A stretch of 8,810 bases of DNA. Origin: Acidobacteriota bacterium (lineage in GTDB: Bacteria > Acidobacteriota > UBA4820 > DSQY01). Numbering within the stretch: position 1 is the first letter of the stretch; every line of letters begins with the position of its first letter. Made by a program: the position numbers and the translations under genes. The notes below the pieces were generated by a model that saw only the letters and a program-made list of their open reading frames with translations, was not told the DNA's origin and did no database searches. Location: positions 1 through 8,810 of the forward strand of contig JAEMPZ010000061.1 of the NCBI GenBank assembly GCA_022759065.1. The letters run 5' to 3'. Below are positions 6,941-8,810 of the stretch, piece by piece.

Positions 6941-6949
6941 TCACCTCCT
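6941..6949 (-). promoter_or_regulatory. Near-perfect Shine-Dalgarno site of rpsP
   Basis: AGGAGGTGA in minus-strand reading, fully complementary to the usual 16S 3' tail; the GGAGG core is 6 bases before the TTG start. It is the best ribosome site in the window and fixes the non-ATG start. Confidence 0.85.
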
Positions 6950-6974
6950 GCGTTCATCTTGAACGCGAACATGA

Positions 6975-7004
6975 ATTATAGCCGCTTATGTGGCACTATG
7001 TCAA
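6975..7004 (-). promoter_or_regulatory. Sigma-70 promoter of the rpsP operon
   Basis: Reading the minus strand, TTGACA (7004-6999) and TATAAT (6980-6975), both perfect consensus hexamers, are 18 bases apart. Transcription should start near 6968, leaving a leader of about 30 bases before the rpsP start with the Shine-Dalgarno site inside it. The leader is too short for a riboswitch or an S16-binding structure. It is the only promoter I found for the nine downstream genes; weaker internal ones cannot be excluded. Confidence 0.9.
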
Positions 7005-7047
7005 CGGCAACAAAGGCGATACGAGGCTCAGCCGGTAAGCATGAGCC

Positions 7048-7071
7048 GTGACTAGTAAATGGTGATTACTG
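7048..7071 (+). repeat. Left arm of an imperfect inverted repeat, decayed 7-base units
   Basis: The 24 bases match the reverse complement of 7124-7147 at 19 positions. Read on the plus strand they fall into 7-base units GTGACTA, GTAAATG, GTGATTA. The two arms are separated by 52 bases (7072-7123), in which I see no gene. The element lies between the FN3 gene and the rpsP promoter. The arms could pair in RNA or be the termini of a small relic element; no target-site duplication is visible. Confidence 0.55.
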
Positions 7072-7112
7072 TTTGGTACAAAGCGCAAGGTTATGCCGTG
7101 CGGATTATATTC

Positions 7113-7147
7113 CCGCCACAAGACACTATTCACCAGTCACCAGTCAC
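7113..7147 (-). repeat. Heptanucleotide tandem array (right arm)
   Basis: On the plus strand five consecutive 7-base units all end in CAC: CCGCCAC, AAGACAC, TATTCAC, CAGTCAC, CAGTCAC. On the minus strand this reads as GTG-starting units, two of them identical (GTGACTG). The best-kept units lie next to the FN3 gene end and the array decays away from it. Short intergenic heptamer arrays of this type occur in several bacterial groups, such as the STRR repeats of cyanobacteria; no relation to those is claimed. Confidence 0.6.
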
Positions 7148-7189
7148 GAGACAACTGCACTCCCGTTGCCCTTTAGCCTAAGCTCCGGC

Positions 7190-8810
7190 CTACTTCTGTA
7201 TCTTCACCTCCACGGGTTGGGAGGGCGGCCCCGGGGTGCCCGCGGCCGGCTGGCAGTAGACACGGTAAAGTGCGCTGGCCGCGCCTTTCGGGGGCCTTGA
7301 ATCAAGCGCTTCGGCCGTGCCGGGGGGCAATGGCCCGGCCACCTTCATCCACTGCGTTTCTCCCGGAGCCTTTCTCTGCACTACCGTCAGATCAAGGCCG
7401 GGCGCAGGCGTGAAGCTGACGATGACCTGGGGGAAGGGGCTCGCGACGTACTTCGCGGAGGGTGGCGGCGGAGGAGAAAGCGTTCTCTCTCCAACGCGAA
7501 CGGTGATGGGCGCGGAAGGCTCGCTGTGATTTTGTGCCCCATCCACCGCCACGACGCGGTAAACATAGGTGGCGCCGGAGAAAACCTGCTCGTCCACGAA
7601 ATTCCGCGCCTGCGCTGAAATCGGTTTTGGCGTGATTACCTCAGGCGTCGCCGTGACCGTTTGCGCCCTGAGCACTATGAATCCAGAAGCCTCTTCAGGC
7701 GGGCCTCCCGGCTCGAAATCCAAAGAGACTTTGCCAGAAGTGGCGTCGAAGGATGTGATCTTGGGCGCCGATGGAGGATGGGCCGGCGGAAGAGCCACGA
7801 CCACCTTGGCCGAAGGCTCGCTAGGCTGTCCGTCATTTCCGATGGCGATGACCCTGTATGTCAGGGTGCCGCCTTGTCCCATGACGAGCATGTCACTATA
7901 GGCCGGCTCGGGGGTGATTCGGTCCGAAAGCCTCTCCCATTTGTCGTCGTTAAGGCGCTCAACGCGGTAACCGGCTATGGCGGTCGCGCAGGGCGCCCAT
8001 TTCAGCACAACCACTTGGGTTCCGATCGTGGCAGTAAGGTTTTCTGGCGGCGGCGGGGGCGCCGATGCCCTGGCGAGGGCCATCACGGGAGTTGACGGCG
8101 CGCCCGTTTTCTGATGGTTGTCGAGCGAGGTAACCCTGTAATAGTAGCGCTGGCCTGGTTGGACGGAGCTGTCAATGTAGCTCGACGCCTTGGGCGCCAA
8201 AGGCTTTTCGGTAAGGCTGACGAACGGGCCCTCGTAGAAATTCGACCGCTCAAGAAGGTAGCCGGCAGTCCTCGGGTTTTGGGATGGCTCCCACGTGAGC
8301 GACACCTTGTCGGGCTTGACCTCCGCCTTGAGGCCCTTTGGAGGATATGACGCCTCGAAGTCGGGGACGAAGACCGAGACCGGCCCAGCCTGCGCGGTCT
8401 CCCGGCCGAAGACGTCAACGCCGACGGCAATATAGCGGACCTCCCTGTCCACGGGCGGCTTGTCGTCAATGAAGCGGGGCAGGCGGACCTTGCGCTCCTC
8501 GTCATCTCCTGGAAGGATTGGGCCCTTGGAGATTACCTCGAATCCTTTCGGCCCCTCTCTCTTCACGCGGAAGCTGAAAATGGGGAGCCCCGGCTTGGGG
8601 GTTGGCAGGTCCCAGTCCAGCGCCACGCCCTGGGGCGTCGCGGCGCCGCGGAAGTTGGGCGGCGCGTCGCCAGGCGGCGTCGCCTCTTTGGGGTTTACCG
8701 GCATGGAGAGCCCAACTACTTTTCCGTCCGGCTCCATGACCTGATAGACAACGGGGCCTGAGAGGTCGTTGTGGTCCTCCCCCGCCAGCCCCACCGCTTT
8801 CGCGAATGAC
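7190..8810 (-). CDS. Fibronectin type III repeat protein, 3' part
   Basis: 539 codons are visible, open to the right edge, so the true start and any signal peptide are missing; the GTG at 8794 is not a convincing start. The product is a string of about five beta-sandwich FN3-like domains, at roughly visible residues 49-150, 155-247, 251-341, 345-441 and 445-538. Each shows the FN3 pattern: a Pro-rich entry (for example PPPPPENLTA), a Val-x-Leu-x-Trp strand (KVSLTWEP, VVVLKWAP, KVSLDFEP) and a Tyr-x-Tyr-Arg-Val strand before the end (RYYYRVTS, LTYRVIAI, YVYRVVAV). Poly-Pro hinges join several domains. FN3 strings are usually exported and bind carbohydrate, protein or surfaces, but no catalytic domain is seen and no substrate can be named. 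It ends in TAG with no terminator hairpin visible, and appears to be transcribed separately from the rpsP operon. Confidence 0.88.
   Translation of the reverse strand, partial: SFAKAVGLAGEDHNDLSGPVVYQVMEPDGKVVGLSMPVNPKEATPPGDAPPNFRGAATPQGVALDWDLPTPKPGLPIFSFRVKREGPKGFEVISKGPILPGDDEERKVRLPRFIDDKPPVDREVRYIAVGVDVFGRETAQAGPVSVFVPDFEASYPPKGLKAEVKPDKVSLTWEPSQNPRTAGYLLERSNFYEGPFVSLTEKPLAPKASSYIDSSVQPGQRYYYRVTSLDNHQKTGAPSTPVMALARASAPPPPPENLTATIGTQVVVLKWAPCATAIAGYRVERLNDDKWERLSDRITPEPAYSDMLVMGQGGTLTYRVIAIGNDGQPSEPSAKVVVALPPAHPPSAPKITSFDATSGKVSLDFEPGGPPEEASGFIVLRAQTVTATPEVITPKPISAQARNFVDEQVFSGATYVYRVVAVDGAQNHSEPSAPITVRVGERTLSPPPPPSAKYVASPFPQVIVSFTPAPGLDLTVVQRKAPGETQWMKVAGPLPPGTAEALDSRPPKGAASALYRVYCQPAAGTPGPPSQPVEVKIQK

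Noticed and set aside
7025..7047. GGCTCA/TGAGCC inverted repeat as a terminator after the FN3 gene
   Set aside because: The stem is only 6 bases with an 11-base loop and no T-run follows on the minus strand. An operator role upstream of the rpsP -35 is possible but nothing supports it.
7048..7147. CRISPR array or complete MITE
   Set aside because: The repeat units are 7 bases with no spacers, the arms match imperfectly, and no target-site duplication is visible.
1..8810. Phage, transposase, toxin-antitoxin or defence system
   Set aside because: I translated and read all minus-strand genes and the gap; none has a motif of these kinds and composition looks uniform across the window.

Overview
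This 8.8 kb window has the look of a Gram-negative chromosome with fairly high GC. Every gene I can support lies on the minus strand, so transcription runs from high to low coordinates. Three things suggest a diderm, DAP-making bacterium: a small lipoprotein with the CGxKGxP motif of the LptM/YifL family, diaminopimelate epimerase, and a very large soluble TPR protein. The TPR protein reminds me of proteins from Acidobacteriota, Myxococcota or related phyla, but that is an impression and not a search result. The phylum cannot be fixed from this window.

Layout in transcription order. (1) 8810-7190 is the 3' part of a gene for a protein built of about five fibronectin type III domains; its start is outside the window. 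(2) 7189-6938 is the only real intergenic gap. It holds two decayed arrays of 7-base repeats facing each other (7048-7071 and 7113-7147), then a near-consensus sigma-70 promoter (-35 at 6999-7004, -10 at 6975-6980) and a strong Shine-Dalgarno site. (3) 6937-1 is a tightly packed run of nine genes: rpsP, rimM, trmD, rplS, rnhB, a 999-residue TPR/linker protein, an LptM-like lipoprotein, dapF, and the 5' part of a FAH-family hydrolase gene cut by the left edge. Junctions range from a 14-base overlap to a 27-base gap, and no terminator is visible between them.

The first five genes are a classic housekeeping block: ribosomal protein S16, the 16S maturation factor RimM, the tRNA m1G37 methyltransferase TrmD, ribosomal protein L19 and RNase HII. 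The second half joins this block to envelope functions (LptM-like lipoprotein, DAP epimerase for peptidoglycan and lysine), an uncharacterised TPR scaffold and a metabolic hydrolase. The strongest candidate for new biology is the TPR protein. It has three helical-repeat blocks separated by acidic, Pro/Ala/Glu-rich linkers that carry recurring short acidic-hydrophobic motifs. No phage, transposase, CRISPR or defence gene was seen.
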